Of a DNA stretch of 25,816 nt, positions 7,772-15,588 are shown in pieces (position 1 is the first letter of the stretch; the number at the start of each line of letters is the position of its first letter). The stretch is from positions 1-25,816 of the forward strand of contig JAFPXU010000152.1 in assembly GCA_017394605.1 (NCBI GenBank), read 5' to 3'. This DNA is from Clostridia bacterium. Lineage in GTDB: Bacteria > Bacillota_A > Clostridia > Christensenellales > CAG-138. The position numbers and the translations under genes were made by a program. Under the pieces are notes generated by a model. The model ran no database searches and was not told the origin of the DNA. It was given only the letters and a program-made list of their open reading frames with translations.

Positions 7772-9477
7772 TCTTCTTCCTCCATATGAAACGCCGAGAA
7801 CAGTTTCGTCATCGCGTTATCCAGCCGGATCCTGGATATGCCGTATCTGTCGCAGATCTCCTCGTCGGAAACCGGATGCTCCGCGAGCCCCCTCGCGTAC
7901 AGTTCCAGAGCTCCGGACATCGCGATCTCCTGTTTTGCGGTAATACGCGGATAGTCTCCCCTGCAGGAGGCAAGGTATTCCCTGAGTATCACCGACGCGT
8001 ATTTCCGTGCCGGTTCGCTCACGGGATCTTCCTCAAGGCTCTGGACCGTCCGCTCCAGAATGCTGCGGTAGGCGCGCGGGGTGTCCGGCGGAAGCTCCGC
8101 TTCCGATACGTGTCCTTCCACCCATTGTCCGCCCAGGTATGCCATATACGGCTGAGGCGCATTCATGCGGCCGAGAACCGCGAATACCGCCTGTTTCAGG
8201 CTGTCGGGCTGATCGGTCCTGAGAAGGAAATCCCGGAGCATCTCTTCCGCGCGGCTGTCCCCCATGGTCCCGAGGAACATCAGGATCCTGCCGCGCATCT
8301 CGGGATCAGCTATCCCGAGCGCCCAGTTCAGAAGCCTTCTCGCGTCAGGACCTCCGGTCCACTGCTCCAGTGCCTCGATCCGTTCTTTTCCAAGAAGCAG
8401 GTCCACTTCCGCGAGCCGTTTCGCAGTCTCCGGAAGGGATACACGGTATTCGAACGGCCATACCTTCTTTCCGCTATCTCCGGAACCGAGTTCCGAAAGA
8501 TAATAGGCCGCCACGGTGTCATCCGGGTCCGTTGAGGACAGATCAAGATAACACTTCTTTGCCGACTCGTCGTCGCCCGTCATGTGGCACAGAACTGCAT
8601 AAAGATGCGTAAGCGCCTCGTCGCACGGAAGGTCCGCAAGCGCGGAATAAGCGGCCTGTTTTGCCTGTTCCAGCCTGCCGGTTTCCGCCAGCATGCGGGC
8701 GGCGGCGGCAAGCAGGTCCGGACTCTTGATTTTTCCCGTTTCAAGGCGGTCCAGTTCTGTTTCCGCCTCTTCAGTTCTTTTTTCCCGGAGCAGGCAGTGA
8801 ATATACACCATGCGTGCCGTCTCGTTGTCCGGTTCCTTCTTCATCACGTCCCGAATCAGTTCCGAAGCCCGATGAAATTCTCCCTTCTCTATCTTGAGCT
8901 CCGCCAGCGCGAGCCGCGCGCGCCATGCGTCGGGCTGCTGAAGGAGATACTGCGACAGCATCTCTTCCGCCGTCTCCGCGTTTCCCGCGTTCAGCGTCTG
9001 CCTCGCCCTGTTGCAGACCATCATGGTCAGGGGCTTCTCCCCGGGGTACATGCCCGCAGCTTCGGCGAGTTCCTCCTCGTCCTCCAGAACGGAAAGCATT
9101 TCCTCCGCGGAATCCGCAAACATACCGTCCGGATCGATGGAAAGATAGGCCTCCGCAGCTTCGGCGGCAAGCGTGAATTCGCCCATGCCGAAATAATTGC
9201 AGGATATTCCGTAATAAAACTCGGTAACCGGTTCGCACATGGCCATGAAGACCATCAGGATCCGGTTGCTCTCTTCAAAACGGCGGACCCTGTTGAGCGC
9301 CTCGCACAGGGCAAAACACGCGTTGGAATCGGAAGGATCCATCTCAAACGCCTGACGGTAATGCCGTATGGCGCCGGGAAGATCGTTCCCGTCGCGTTTT
9401 TCGTCCCCGCGGGAAATATAAAAGTCCGCGCTCTGCCGGAACGGAAGGACTTTTCCGCTGTTCCGTCCGTCAGTCAT
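7768..9477 (-). CDS. TPR-repeat protein with a C-terminal HTH-like segment, function unknown
   Basis: A 569-residue soluble protein built mainly of tetratricopeptide-type helical repeats. Clear ones occur in the first 100 residues (GAIRHYRQAFEMDPSDSNAC) and around 160-310 (QPDAWRARLALAELKIEKGE). The region about 355-450 is helical and HEAT-like. The last 55 residues (VSDEEICDRYGISRIRLDNA) look like a helix-turn-helix, similar to the second helix pair of TFB/sigma-like folds, which suggests nucleic-acid or polymer contact. No catalytic motif or signal peptide is seen. The start ATG at 9477 overlaps the hslO stop by 8 nt and has only a weak RBS, so coupling to hslO is likely. I do not recognise a named family. 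Confidence 0.8.
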   Translation of the reverse strand: MTDGRNSGKVLPFRQSADFYISRGDEKRDGNDLPGAIRHYRQAFEMDPSDSNACFALCEALNRVRRFEESNRILMVFMAMCEPVTEFYYGISCNYFGMGEFTLAAEAAEAYLSIDPDGMFADSAEEMLSVLEDEEELAEAAGMYPGEKPLTMMVCNRARQTLNAGNAETAEEMLSQYLLQQPDAWRARLALAELKIEKGEFHRASELIRDVMKKEPDNETARMVYIHCLLREKRTEEAETELDRLETGKIKSPDLLAAAARMLAETGRLEQAKQAAYSALADLPCDEALTHLYAVLCHMTGDDESAKKCYLDLSSTDPDDTVAAYYLSELGSGDSGKKVWPFEYRVSLPETAKRLAEVDLLLGKERIEALEQWTGGPDARRLLNWALGIADPEMRGRILMFLGTMGDSRAEEMLRDFLLRTDQPDSLKQAVFAVLGRMNAPQPYMAYLGGQWVEGHVSEAELPPDTPRAYRSILERTVQSLEEDPVSEPARKYASVILREYLASCRGDYPRITAKQEIAMSGALELYARGLAEHPVSDEEICDRYGISRIRLDNAMTKLFSAFHMEEED

Positions 9478-10375
9478 TGCCGCTCTTATCCGCAGCTGCG
9501 TTTAACAGCGTCCTGAGTTCTTCTCTGGTAAAACGGTACGTCCTGTTGCAGAAATGACAGCTGACTTCCGCTCCGCCGTCCTTTTTGATCATATCCTCGA
9601 TCTCATCCCTTCCGACGCTCAGCAGCGCGCTTTCGATCCGCTCGCGGGAGCAGTCGCACCGGTAAACGGGCTCATACGTATCCGTAACGTGCGGAGACAG
9701 TCCGGAAAGAATCTCCGAAACGGCGTCGTCAAGCGTCATTCCGTCATCAAGCATCCTGCTGAGTTCGGAAACGCGTCCGCTTCGTTCGGTCAGATCCGCA
9801 ATCACTTCGTCGGGACATCCGGGCATCGGCTGAATCAGCATGCCTCCCGCGGACCGGACCGCGCCGTTCTCCACATCAACGCGCACACCGAGATATACGA
9901 GACTCGGCTGCTGTTCGCTCGCGGCATAGTATTCGGCAAAGTCCATGGCGATCTCTCCGGAGATCAGATTGCAGACCCCGACATAAGGATCCCCGTGACC
10001 CGCGTCCCGGACGACGGTCAGCTTCCCTGTATGACCGACGTAGCCCGCCACGTCCAGCTTTCCTTCCGGCGTGGGAGGCAATTCCGTTTCCGCGTCTCCC
10101 GTGCATCCCTTGACGGCAGCGTCCGGAAACGCCGTGCAGACCATGGATCCCGCGTATCCGTCGTTCCCTTTCAGGATAGTCGACACGCGGTCGCTCTCGT
10201 TTTTCAGTCTCGACCCCATCATGGAGGTCATCATCAGCTGACGCCCCAGCGCGGCGGTTGCCACCATGGAAAGCGAGTGGATCCGCCTGGCCTCCGAAAC
10301 AAGCTCCCTGGCGGAAATGGCGCAGACCTGAACCATATCGTCCGCGCAGAGCAGATGCAGCAGTTTATCCTTCAT
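9470..10375 (-). CDS. hslO: Redox-regulated holdase chaperone Hsp33
   Basis: A 301-residue Hsp33. The cytosolic chaperone is activated when oxidation releases Zn2+ from four C-terminal cysteines. Those cysteines are present as CDC (240-242) and CHFC (273-276). The N-terminal domain has the family signature around QLMMTSMMGSRLKNESDRVS and the GHTGKLTVVRD block. Start is the ATG at 10375 (MKDKLLHLLCADD), with GAAGGGA upstream and ATGA overlap with the methyltransferase stop. The longer frame to 10477 lies inside the upstream gene and lacks family similarity. It is cotranscribed with the neighbouring methyltransferase and TPR genes. Confidence 0.95.
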   Translation of the reverse strand: MKDKLLHLLCADDMVQVCAISARELVSEARRIHSLSMVATAALGRQLMMTSMMGSRLKNESDRVSTILKGNDGYAGSMVCTAFPDAAVKGCTGDAETELPPTPEGKLDVAGYVGHTGKLTVVRDAGHGDPYVGVCNLISGEIAMDFAEYYAASEQQPSLVYLGVRVDVENGAVRSAGGMLIQPMPGCPDEVIADLTERSGRVSELSRMLDDGMTLDDAVSEILSGLSPHVTDTYEPVYRCDCSRERIESALLSVGRDEIEDMIKKDGGAEVSCHFCNRTYRFTREELRTLLNAAADKSGND

Positions 10376-11136
10376 ATGTTTCCCTTCTTCCGCGCGACAT
10401 ACTGAATCCTCTCGCATTCCGGCCCAGGTTCCTTCCCGGTAAACGCCTCTTTCGCTTCCAGAAGCACGAATCCGCATTCGTCAAGCAGTTCCCCGATCTG
10501 TTCGGTCGAATATGATTTCTGTATGTGCGTCTCGTCAAATCTCGTATAGTAACCGTTTCCTTCCGGCACAAAGAAATGCAGCCGCATTTCCAGCAGTCCG
10601 GAAACCGGATCAAACGTGTTTTCCCAGAGATAGGTGCATTCCTTCCGGTCCTCGCCCATCGTGCTGCACCCGAGCACGTGCTCAAGCTTGTACGGCGTGG
10701 ACAGATCAAACAGAAGGAGCCCGCCGTCTCTCAGATTTTCGATTGCGCTGTTAAAAAAGGCGCGGACCCGCTCCTCACAGGTCAGATAGTTCACTCCGTC
10801 GCAGCAGCAGATCACGGCGTCCGCCTTCCGATGGGTGCGGAACGCGGTAATATCCATCTGGACAAACGGAATGCTCAGCCCGTGCGCGCGCGCTTTGTCC
10901 TGCGCAACGCGCAGCATGTCCGGAGAAAGATCGATGCCGGTCGTCCGGTAACCGCGCTCCGCCAGACGGACGGTGACCGCGCCCGTTCCGCATGCGCAGT
11001 CCGTCACGGTCCTGACACCGCCGGTTTCTCCGTATGCTCCGAGCAGCGCACAGACGGAATCCGTCCAAGCGTCGTAATCGACGTCATCCATCAGGCGGTC
11101 GTAAAGGTCCGCAAAACGACCGTAGCAACCCCGCAT
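10372..11136 (-). CDS. Small class I SAM-dependent methyltransferase (YqeM-like)
   Basis: A 254-residue soluble methyltransferase. The opening YGRFADLYDRLMDDVDYDAW is typical of the YqeM-like group of Firmicutes methyltransferases. Motif I is VTDCACGTGAVTVRLAERGY, followed by the acidic end of beta-2 (GIDLSPDMLRVAQ) and the beta-4 region CCCDGVNYL. The substrate is unknown. ATG at 11136 follows GGAGG with 5 nt spacing. It is the first gene of the minus-strand run down to about 5444, and its promoter shares its -35 with the divergent asd promoter. Confidence 0.88.
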   Translation of the reverse strand: MRGCYGRFADLYDRLMDDVDYDAWTDSVCALLGAYGETGGVRTVTDCACGTGAVTVRLAERGYRTTGIDLSPDMLRVAQDKARAHGLSIPFVQMDITAFRTHRKADAVICCCDGVNYLTCEERVRAFFNSAIENLRDGGLLLFDLSTPYKLEHVLGCSTMGEDRKECTYLWENTFDPVSGLLEMRLHFFVPEGNGYYTRFDETHIQKSYSTEQIGELLDECGFVLLEAKEAFTGKEPGPECERIQYVARKKGNI

Positions 11137-11165
11137 AAACGCCTCCGTTTTCCAAATATCCTATT

Positions 11166-11195
11166 ATTTTACACCAGGCCCGTCTGCGTTGACAA
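11166..11195 (-). promoter_or_regulatory. Promoter of the methyltransferase-hslO operon
   Basis: Minus-strand TTGTCA (11190-11195), an 18-nt spacer and TAAAAT (11166-11171) lie about 30 nt before the ATG at 11136. The -35 box overlaps the -35 box of the opposite asd promoter base for base. Confidence 0.6.
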
Positions 11196-11217
11196 CGATA
11201 TTCGAATTTAGTAAAAT
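11189..11217 (+). promoter_or_regulatory. Promoter of the asd-dapA-dapB operon
   Basis: Perfect TTGACA (11189-11194), a 17-nt spacer and TAAAAT (11212-11217). Transcription should start near 11224, leaving a leader of only about 45 nt. No lysine riboswitch or T-box fits in it. Confidence 0.7.
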
Positions 11218-11232
11218 TATATAATATTCATC

Positions 11233-11258
11233 AGGAGGATGCCGCATTTTTATGCGGT
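11233..11258 (+). promoter_or_regulatory. Strong SD and hairpin ahead of the asd start
   Basis: AGGAGG (11233-11238) is followed by a hairpin CCGCAT-TTTT-ATGCGG (11242-11257). The nearest ATG (11239) abuts the SD and is too close to use it. The hairpin would bring the SD nearer to the likely asd start at 11269. Alternatively a 6-codon reading frame (ATG 11252 to TGA 11272) overlaps that start as ATGA. Confidence 0.4.
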
Positions 11259-11268
11259 GCACAAGATC

Positions 11269-12282
11269 ATGAAACAGTATCGTATCGCAGTAGTTGGAGC
11301 TACCGGCATGGTCGGCAGGAAATTCCTGCAGGTCCTGGAAGAGCGCCAGCTCCCCGTTTCCGAGTATTTCCTTTTTGCTTCCGCACGCAGCGCGGGCAAG
11401 CAGCTTGACTTCAACGGATCTGCTTACACGGTCCGCGAACTGACCGATTCCGCGTTTCAGGATCTGAATATCGATATCGCGCTGTTCTCCGCCGGCGGTG
11501 AGGCCTCCCGGCATTTCGCGCCGATCGTCGCCTCCACGGGCGCGGTCGTTATCGACAATTCCAGCTGTTGGCGTATGGATCCCGACGTTCCGCTGGTCGT
11601 GCCGGAAGTCAATCCAGACGCGATCTCCGACTATAGGAAGAAAGGCATCATCGCCAATCCGAACTGCTCGACCATCCAGGCTATGGTCGTGCTCAAGCCT
11701 CTGTCGGACGCTTTCGGTCTGAAGCGCGTCATCTATTCGACCTATCAGGCTGTTTCCGGCGCCGGTATGAAAGGATACACCGACCTCGTGAACGGTCTCG
11801 GCAGCAGCAACGAGCCTCTTCAGAAATTCCCGCATCCGATCGCGGGCAACTGCCTGCCGCACATCGACGTGTTCCTGGACAACGGCTACACCAAGGAAGA
11901 GCAGAAGATGATCGACGAAACAAGAAAGATCCTCTCCCTGCCCAACCTTCCCGTTACGGCGACCACGGTCCGCGTTCCTGTATTCTACGGACACAGCGAA
12001 AGCATCAACGTCGAGTTTGAACGTCAGTTTGACCTCGACGAACTCCGTGCGATCCTTTCGGACGCGCCGGGCCTGATCGTCCAGGACGATCCCGCGAAGA
12101 ACATCTACCCGATGGCCGTCGACGCGGCGGACACCGATCCGGTCTACGTCGGCAGAATCCGGCGCGACTTCTCCGTGGAAAGCGGCGTCAATCTCTGGTG
12201 CGTCGCGGATAACATCCGCAAAGGCGCCGCGACCAACGCTGTCCAGATCGCGCAGGAACTCATTCGTCAGTGGGAGGCATGA
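11269..12282 (+). CDS. asd: Aspartate-semialdehyde dehydrogenase
   Basis: A 337-residue NADPH-dependent enzyme. It reduces aspartyl-4-phosphate to aspartate semialdehyde, the branch point to lysine/diaminopimelate and threonine/methionine. The N-terminal Rossmann motif is VVGATGMVGRKFL, and the catalytic cysteine is in NPNCST (C133). The FSAGGEASR and DNSSCWRMD blocks are family-typical, as is the phosphate-binding region VSGAGMKGYTDL. The family usually begins MxxYrIAVVGATG, so I chose ATG 11269. An in-frame GTG (11257) and ATG (11239) are alternatives, which would add 4 or 10 residues. It is the first gene of asd-dapA-dapB, with dapA starting 3 nt after its stop. A separate aspartate kinase gene is not in the window. 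Confidence 0.95.
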   Translation: MKQYRIAVVGATGMVGRKFLQVLEERQLPVSEYFLFASARSAGKQLDFNGSAYTVRELTDSAFQDLNIDIALFSAGGEASRHFAPIVASTGAVVIDNSSCWRMDPDVPLVVPEVNPDAISDYRKKGIIANPNCSTIQAMVVLKPLSDAFGLKRVIYSTYQAVSGAGMKGYTDLVNGLGSSNEPLQKFPHPIAGNCLPHIDVFLDNGYTKEEQKMIDETRKILSLPNLPVTATTVRVPVFYGHSESINVEFERQFDLDELRAILSDAPGLIVQDDPAKNIYPMAVDAADTDPVYVGRIRRDFSVESGVNLWCVADNIRKGAATNAVQIAQELIRQWEA

Positions 12283-12285
12283 TCC

Positions 12286-13161
12286 ATGTCAGTATTTAAA
12301 GGTTCCGCCGTCGCGATGATCACCCCGTTCAAAAACGGGGCTGTTGACTTCACCGCTTTTACGCGTCTGATTGAACTGCAGATCGCAAGCGGCACGGATG
12401 CCATCGTCGCAGTCGCAACGACCGGCGAGGGCAGCACGCTGAGTATGGACGAAAAGCTGAGCGTGCTTCAGTTCGTGGTCGAGCGCGTTAATGGACGCGT
12501 TCCGGTCATTGCTGCCTCAGGCGGCAACAATACCGAAAAGGTCATCGAACTGAGCCGCAGCGCCGAGGCGATCGGCGCAGACGCGCTCCTTGTCGTAACA
12601 CCTTATTACAACAAGACGACCCAGGCCGGTCTCGTCGCGCATTACAGCGAGATTGCGGACAACGTCGACCTTCCGATCATCGTTTACAACGTTCCGTCCC
12701 GGACCGGTCTGAACGTGCAGCCCGCCACCATGGCGGAAATGATGCGCAGAGGCAACATCGTGGGCATCAAGGAGGCGAGCGGCAACATCGAGCAGATCGT
12801 CAACCTTGCCGCCATGTGTCCCGAATGCGACATCTATTCTGGAAACGACGACCATGTCCTGCCGGTCCTGAGCATCGGCGGCAAGGGTGTCATCTCCACG
12901 ATCGCAAATGTCATGCCGAACGCCATGCACGCACTCTGCGAAGCGTATTTCAAGGGCGACACCGCTCTTGCGCGCGAGATCCAGATCCAGATGATTCCTC
13001 TGTGGAAGGCGGCGTTCTGCGAAGTGAACCCCATTCCCGTCAAAGCCATGATGGGTCTCATGAAACTATGTGAACCGGATGTCAGGCTTCCCCTCGTTCC
13101 GCTCTCTCCGGAAGACTTCAAACTCGTCCGCGAGACGCTCGAGGCGTACGAACTGATCTGA
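12286..13161 (+). CDS. dapA: 4-hydroxy-tetrahydrodipicolinate synthase
   Basis: A 291-residue class I aldolase (TIM barrel) that condenses pyruvate with aspartate semialdehyde. The Schiff-base lysine is K162 (GIKEASGN), and the catalytic Tyr is Y134 in VYNVPSRTG, whose R139 binds the substrate carboxyl. The T-T pair lies in ATTGEG (45-46), and PYYNK is also conserved. Length is normal. GGGAGG within the end of asd serves as RBS, and the gene follows asd by 3 nt. It is the middle gene of the diaminopimelate operon, supplying peptidoglycan and lysine synthesis. Confidence 0.97.
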   Translation: MSVFKGSAVAMITPFKNGAVDFTAFTRLIELQIASGTDAIVAVATTGEGSTLSMDEKLSVLQFVVERVNGRVPVIAASGGNNTEKVIELSRSAEAIGADALLVVTPYYNKTTQAGLVAHYSEIADNVDLPIIVYNVPSRTGLNVQPATMAEMMRRGNIVGIKEASGNIEQIVNLAAMCPECDIYSGNDDHVLPVLSIGGKGVISTIANVMPNAMHALCEAYFKGDTALAREIQIQMIPLWKAAFCEVNPIPVKAMMGLMKLCEPDVRLPLVPLSPEDFKLVRETLEAYELI

Positions 13162-13179
13162 TTTACAGGAGCTGTATTT

Positions 13180-14391
13180 ATGATCCGATTGCTGATCAAC
13201 GGAATCCACGGCCAGATGGGACACGCGCTCTGCAAAGCCGCGGAAGAATCCGATTCCTTTACCGTAAGCGGCGGTGTCGATCGTGTTGTCGACGCCGCTT
13301 TCCCTTATCCCATCTTTCCGGATTATCCCTCGGTCAACGTGCCCTATGACGTCATCATCGACTTCTCGGTTCCCGCCGCGCTCGAGGAGGAACTGCGGTT
13401 TGCATCAGCAAACGGAAAGCCTTTGGTTGTCGGCACGACAGGTCTGACGGAGCGGCATGTCCGCATGATGAAGAACGCGTCCGTCAGGATCCCCGTGTTC
13501 GCGTCCGGAAACATGAGCCTCGGAGTCAATCTGCAGATGGGGCTCGTGCGGGACGCCGCCGAAGCGCTCGGTCCTTCCTTTGACATCGAGATCATTGAAC
13601 GCCATCACCGTACAAAAAAGGACGCACCGAGCGGAACCGCGCTGATGCTGGCCGACGCGATCTCCGGATGTTCTTCCGAGGAATACGAATATGTCTACGG
13701 CCGTCACGAAAAGGACCGCAGGCGGTCCAGTCATGAAATAGGATTCCATTCCGTACGCGGCGGAACGCTCGTCGGAGAACACGAGGTCTCCTTCATCGGA
13801 AAGGACGAGGTGGTCTCCGTTACGCACCAGGCGTTCTCCAAGCAGGTGTTCGCCCAGGGTGCGCTCCGGGCTGCCTCCTATATCGCGGACAAACCGTCAG
13901 GATTCTACAATATGGAAAACATCGTCACCGAGCACAATGTCGTGTCTCTTGTGACTGCGTTACCGGATCAGGCTGTGATCCATCTCGGAAGCTCGGAAAA
14001 TACGCCCGGGCTGGTTCGGGATGTGTTCCGTTCCGTCTCCGATCAAGGGATCTTCGTGGATATGATCTCATGCTCCTCTCCGGACGGCGAGCCTGTTTCC
14101 CTCGCGTTTTCCGTTCCGGACAACTATCTGTCGGAGGCGCTTCGCGCCGTAAACAGAGTCAAGGGCGTCACAGAGGTTCACTCCGAAAGCGATCTCGTCA
14201 AGGTCACCGTGGAAGGCAGCGGCATGGCGCTTCGGAAAGGTATCGCAGCGCAGGTTCTGTCTGCGCTGCACGTTGCAGGCATCCACCCCTCCATCATCAC
14301 AACAAGCGAGACGAAAATCGAGTTCTGCGTCGCCTCCGCTCTGGCGGATACAGCGGTCCGTACCGTAGAAAAGGAGTTTACCCTCGGGTAA
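13180..14391 (+). CDS. dapB: 4-hydroxy-tetrahydrodipicolinate reductase fused to two aspartokinase-type ACT domains
   Basis: A 403-residue protein, about 150 residues longer than ordinary DapB (about 250). Residues 1-248 are a complete NAD(P)H-dependent DapB: NGIHGQMG for nucleotide binding, VVGTTG (83-88), and ERHHRTKKDAPSGTA (140-154) with the catalytic His and Lys. It ends in the normal KPSGFYNMENIV. Residues about 252-325 and 335-402 are two ACT domains, the second closely resembling the C-terminal regulatory domain of aspartate kinase (KVTVEGSGM, GIAAQVLSALHVAGI, ITTSETKIEFCV). The open frame is continuous, with no internal RBS-ATG separating the parts. AGGAG lies 9 nt before ATG. The ACT pair presumably senses lysine or another aspartate-family amino acid; that is inference. 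Confidence 0.93.
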   Translation: MIRLLINGIHGQMGHALCKAAEESDSFTVSGGVDRVVDAAFPYPIFPDYPSVNVPYDVIIDFSVPAALEEELRFASANGKPLVVGTTGLTERHVRMMKNASVRIPVFASGNMSLGVNLQMGLVRDAAEALGPSFDIEIIERHHRTKKDAPSGTALMLADAISGCSSEEYEYVYGRHEKDRRRSSHEIGFHSVRGGTLVGEHEVSFIGKDEVVSVTHQAFSKQVFAQGALRAASYIADKPSGFYNMENIVTEHNVVSLVTALPDQAVIHLGSSENTPGLVRDVFRSVSDQGIFVDMISCSSPDGEPVSLAFSVPDNYLSEALRAVNRVKGVTEVHSESDLVKVTVEGSGMALRKGIAAQVLSALHVAGIHPSIITTSETKIEFCVASALADTAVRTVEKEFTLG

Positions 14392-14396
14392 ACTCC
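14373..14396 (+). terminator. Perfect hairpin over the dapB stop codon
   Basis: GGAGTTTACC (14373-14382), loop CTCG, GGTAAACTCC (14387-14396): a 10-bp perfect stem that contains the TAA stop of dapB. There is no T-run after it, so it may protect the 3' end of the mRNA or act as a weak or factor-dependent terminator. Confidence 0.45.
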
Positions 14397-14749
14397 CATA
14401 ACCAACACATGTTTGAAACGGAGCAGTTCTATTCCCTGGTCGGATATGAATTGCTTCGTTTTTCTTTTTCTGGATTCCTTTCACATTCTATCAATTAGGT
14501 TTCCTCTTCCCGCAAACTGAGTTGAATGATCATCCCCAATAAGAAAACCCTTTAGTCAGTGAATTCAGCCCGAATGCAACGCTATTCGGATATCCTGGAA
14601 AAAAGGTCCAAGCGCATCCTTACAATATCCAATGCGAGCTTAGATATCATTGGAAATAAAGAATCGCGGAGGATGCTATGTCTCTTGAAGCAAGGACATC
14701 ACAGATCTTCCTTTCCGGATCCTATTTTTGGTCTTATCAGTCTGAAAAC
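14397..14749. other. Gene-free, AT-richer spacer
   Basis: About 350 nt between the dapB hairpin and the nagB terminator, where two convergent operons meet. I see no conserved protein, RNA or promoter in it. A frame with a GGAGG site (ATG 14678) runs through the nagB terminator into nagB and does not look real. Confidence 0.5.
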
Positions 14750-14782
14750 AAAAAAACCGGATACGCGTTAGCGCGCATCCGG
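14750..14782 (-). terminator. Terminator of the amino-sugar operon
   Basis: On the minus strand CCGGATGCGCG (14772-14782) pairs with CGCGTATCCGG (14757-14767), including one G-T wobble, around a 4-nt loop. Seven T (14750-14756) follow. It lies just beyond the nagB stop. Confidence 0.88.
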
Positions 14783-14792
14783 GATGAATTGC

Positions 14793-15584
14793 TCACAGTC
14801 TTTCTTTCTTTTCTATATCCAGAAAGTACTTGTAGGTGTCAACCGTGATTTCACCACAAGCAGCTTCGTCACAGGCAATGATTGCACCGTTATGCATCTG
14901 CAGCGCGCTGCAGGTCCATTTCTGGCTGACACCGCCTTCCACGACCGCCGCTAGGGCGCGCGCTTTGTTGTGGCCGCTGATCAGCACAAGAACCTCCTTC
15001 GAATCCGTTACGGTACCTATGCCGACGGAAAGCGCCTGCGCAGGCACCTTTTCCGGATCATTCCCGAAGAAACGGGAATTTACGATTCTCGTATCCGTCG
15101 TCAGATTTCTGACACCTGTTCTTGAATTCAGAGAAGTAAACGGCTCGTTGAACGCAAGATGTCCATCTACGCCGATTCCGCCCATGAACAAGTCTATACC
15201 GCCGTACGACGCGATCTTCTCCTCATACTTTCTACACTCCTCCTCCGGATCGTCCGTCATGCCGTTTAGAATGTTGATGTTCTCCGGCTTCATGTCAACA
15301 AGATGATCGAAAAAATTGTCATGCATAAAATACCAGTAGCTCTGGTCATGCTCGTGCGGAAGTCCTAGATATTCGTCCATGTTAAATGTAACGACGTTCT
15401 GAAAGCTCAATTCTCCTGCACGGTTTTTCTTGATCAGTTCCTGATACACGCCGATCGGGGAAGATCCGGTCGGAAGACCCAGCACAAAAGGACGTTCTTC
15501 CTTGTGACCGTTGATTCTTGCCGCGATATAATCCGCTGCCCATTTGCACATTTTATCGTAGTTTTCCTGAATTACGACTCTCAT
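14793..15584 (-). CDS. nagB: Glucosamine-6-phosphate deaminase/isomerase, possibly running in the synthetic direction
   Basis: A 263-residue NagB that interconverts glucosamine-6-phosphate with fructose-6-phosphate + NH3. Conserved elements are LGLPTGSSPIGVY (substrate phosphate loop), FNMDEYLG (general base D70), and GGIGVDGHLAFNEP (D140, H142, E147, equivalent to D141/H143/E148 of E. coli). Start is the ATG at 15584 (MRVVIQENYD). GGAGGAG sits 7 nt upstream, within the last codons of glmM, whose stop is 4 nt before. It is the last gene of a beta-helix protein-glmM-nagB operon. No nagA or GlcNAc transporter is near. All known neighbours make UDP-GlcNAc, and the operon leader is a glmS ribozyme. 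I therefore infer that it may make, not break down, glucosamine-6-phosphate. Confidence 0.95.
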   Translation of the reverse strand: MRVVIQENYDKMCKWAADYIAARINGHKEERPFVLGLPTGSSPIGVYQELIKKNRAGELSFQNVVTFNMDEYLGLPHEHDQSYWYFMHDNFFDHLVDMKPENINILNGMTDDPEEECRKYEEKIASYGGIDLFMGGIGVDGHLAFNEPFTSLNSRTGVRNLTTDTRIVNSRFFGNDPEKVPAQALSVGIGTVTDSKEVLVLISGHNKARALAAVVEGGVSQKWTCSALQMHNGAIIACDEAACGEITVDTYKYFLDIEKKERL

Positions 15585-15588
15585 TCGT

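Noticed and set aside
11224..11268. A lysine riboswitch or T-box in the asd leader
   Set aside because: The predicted leader is only about 45 nt, too short for either.
14559..14771. A 70-codon plus-strand frame in the dapB-nagB spacer
   Set aside because: It has no RBS, no family similarity and overlaps the nagB terminator.
14678..14848. A 56-codon plus-strand frame with GGAGG 5 nt before ATG
   Set aside because: It runs through the nagB terminator and into the nagB 3' end, shows no recognisable family and has unlike codon use.
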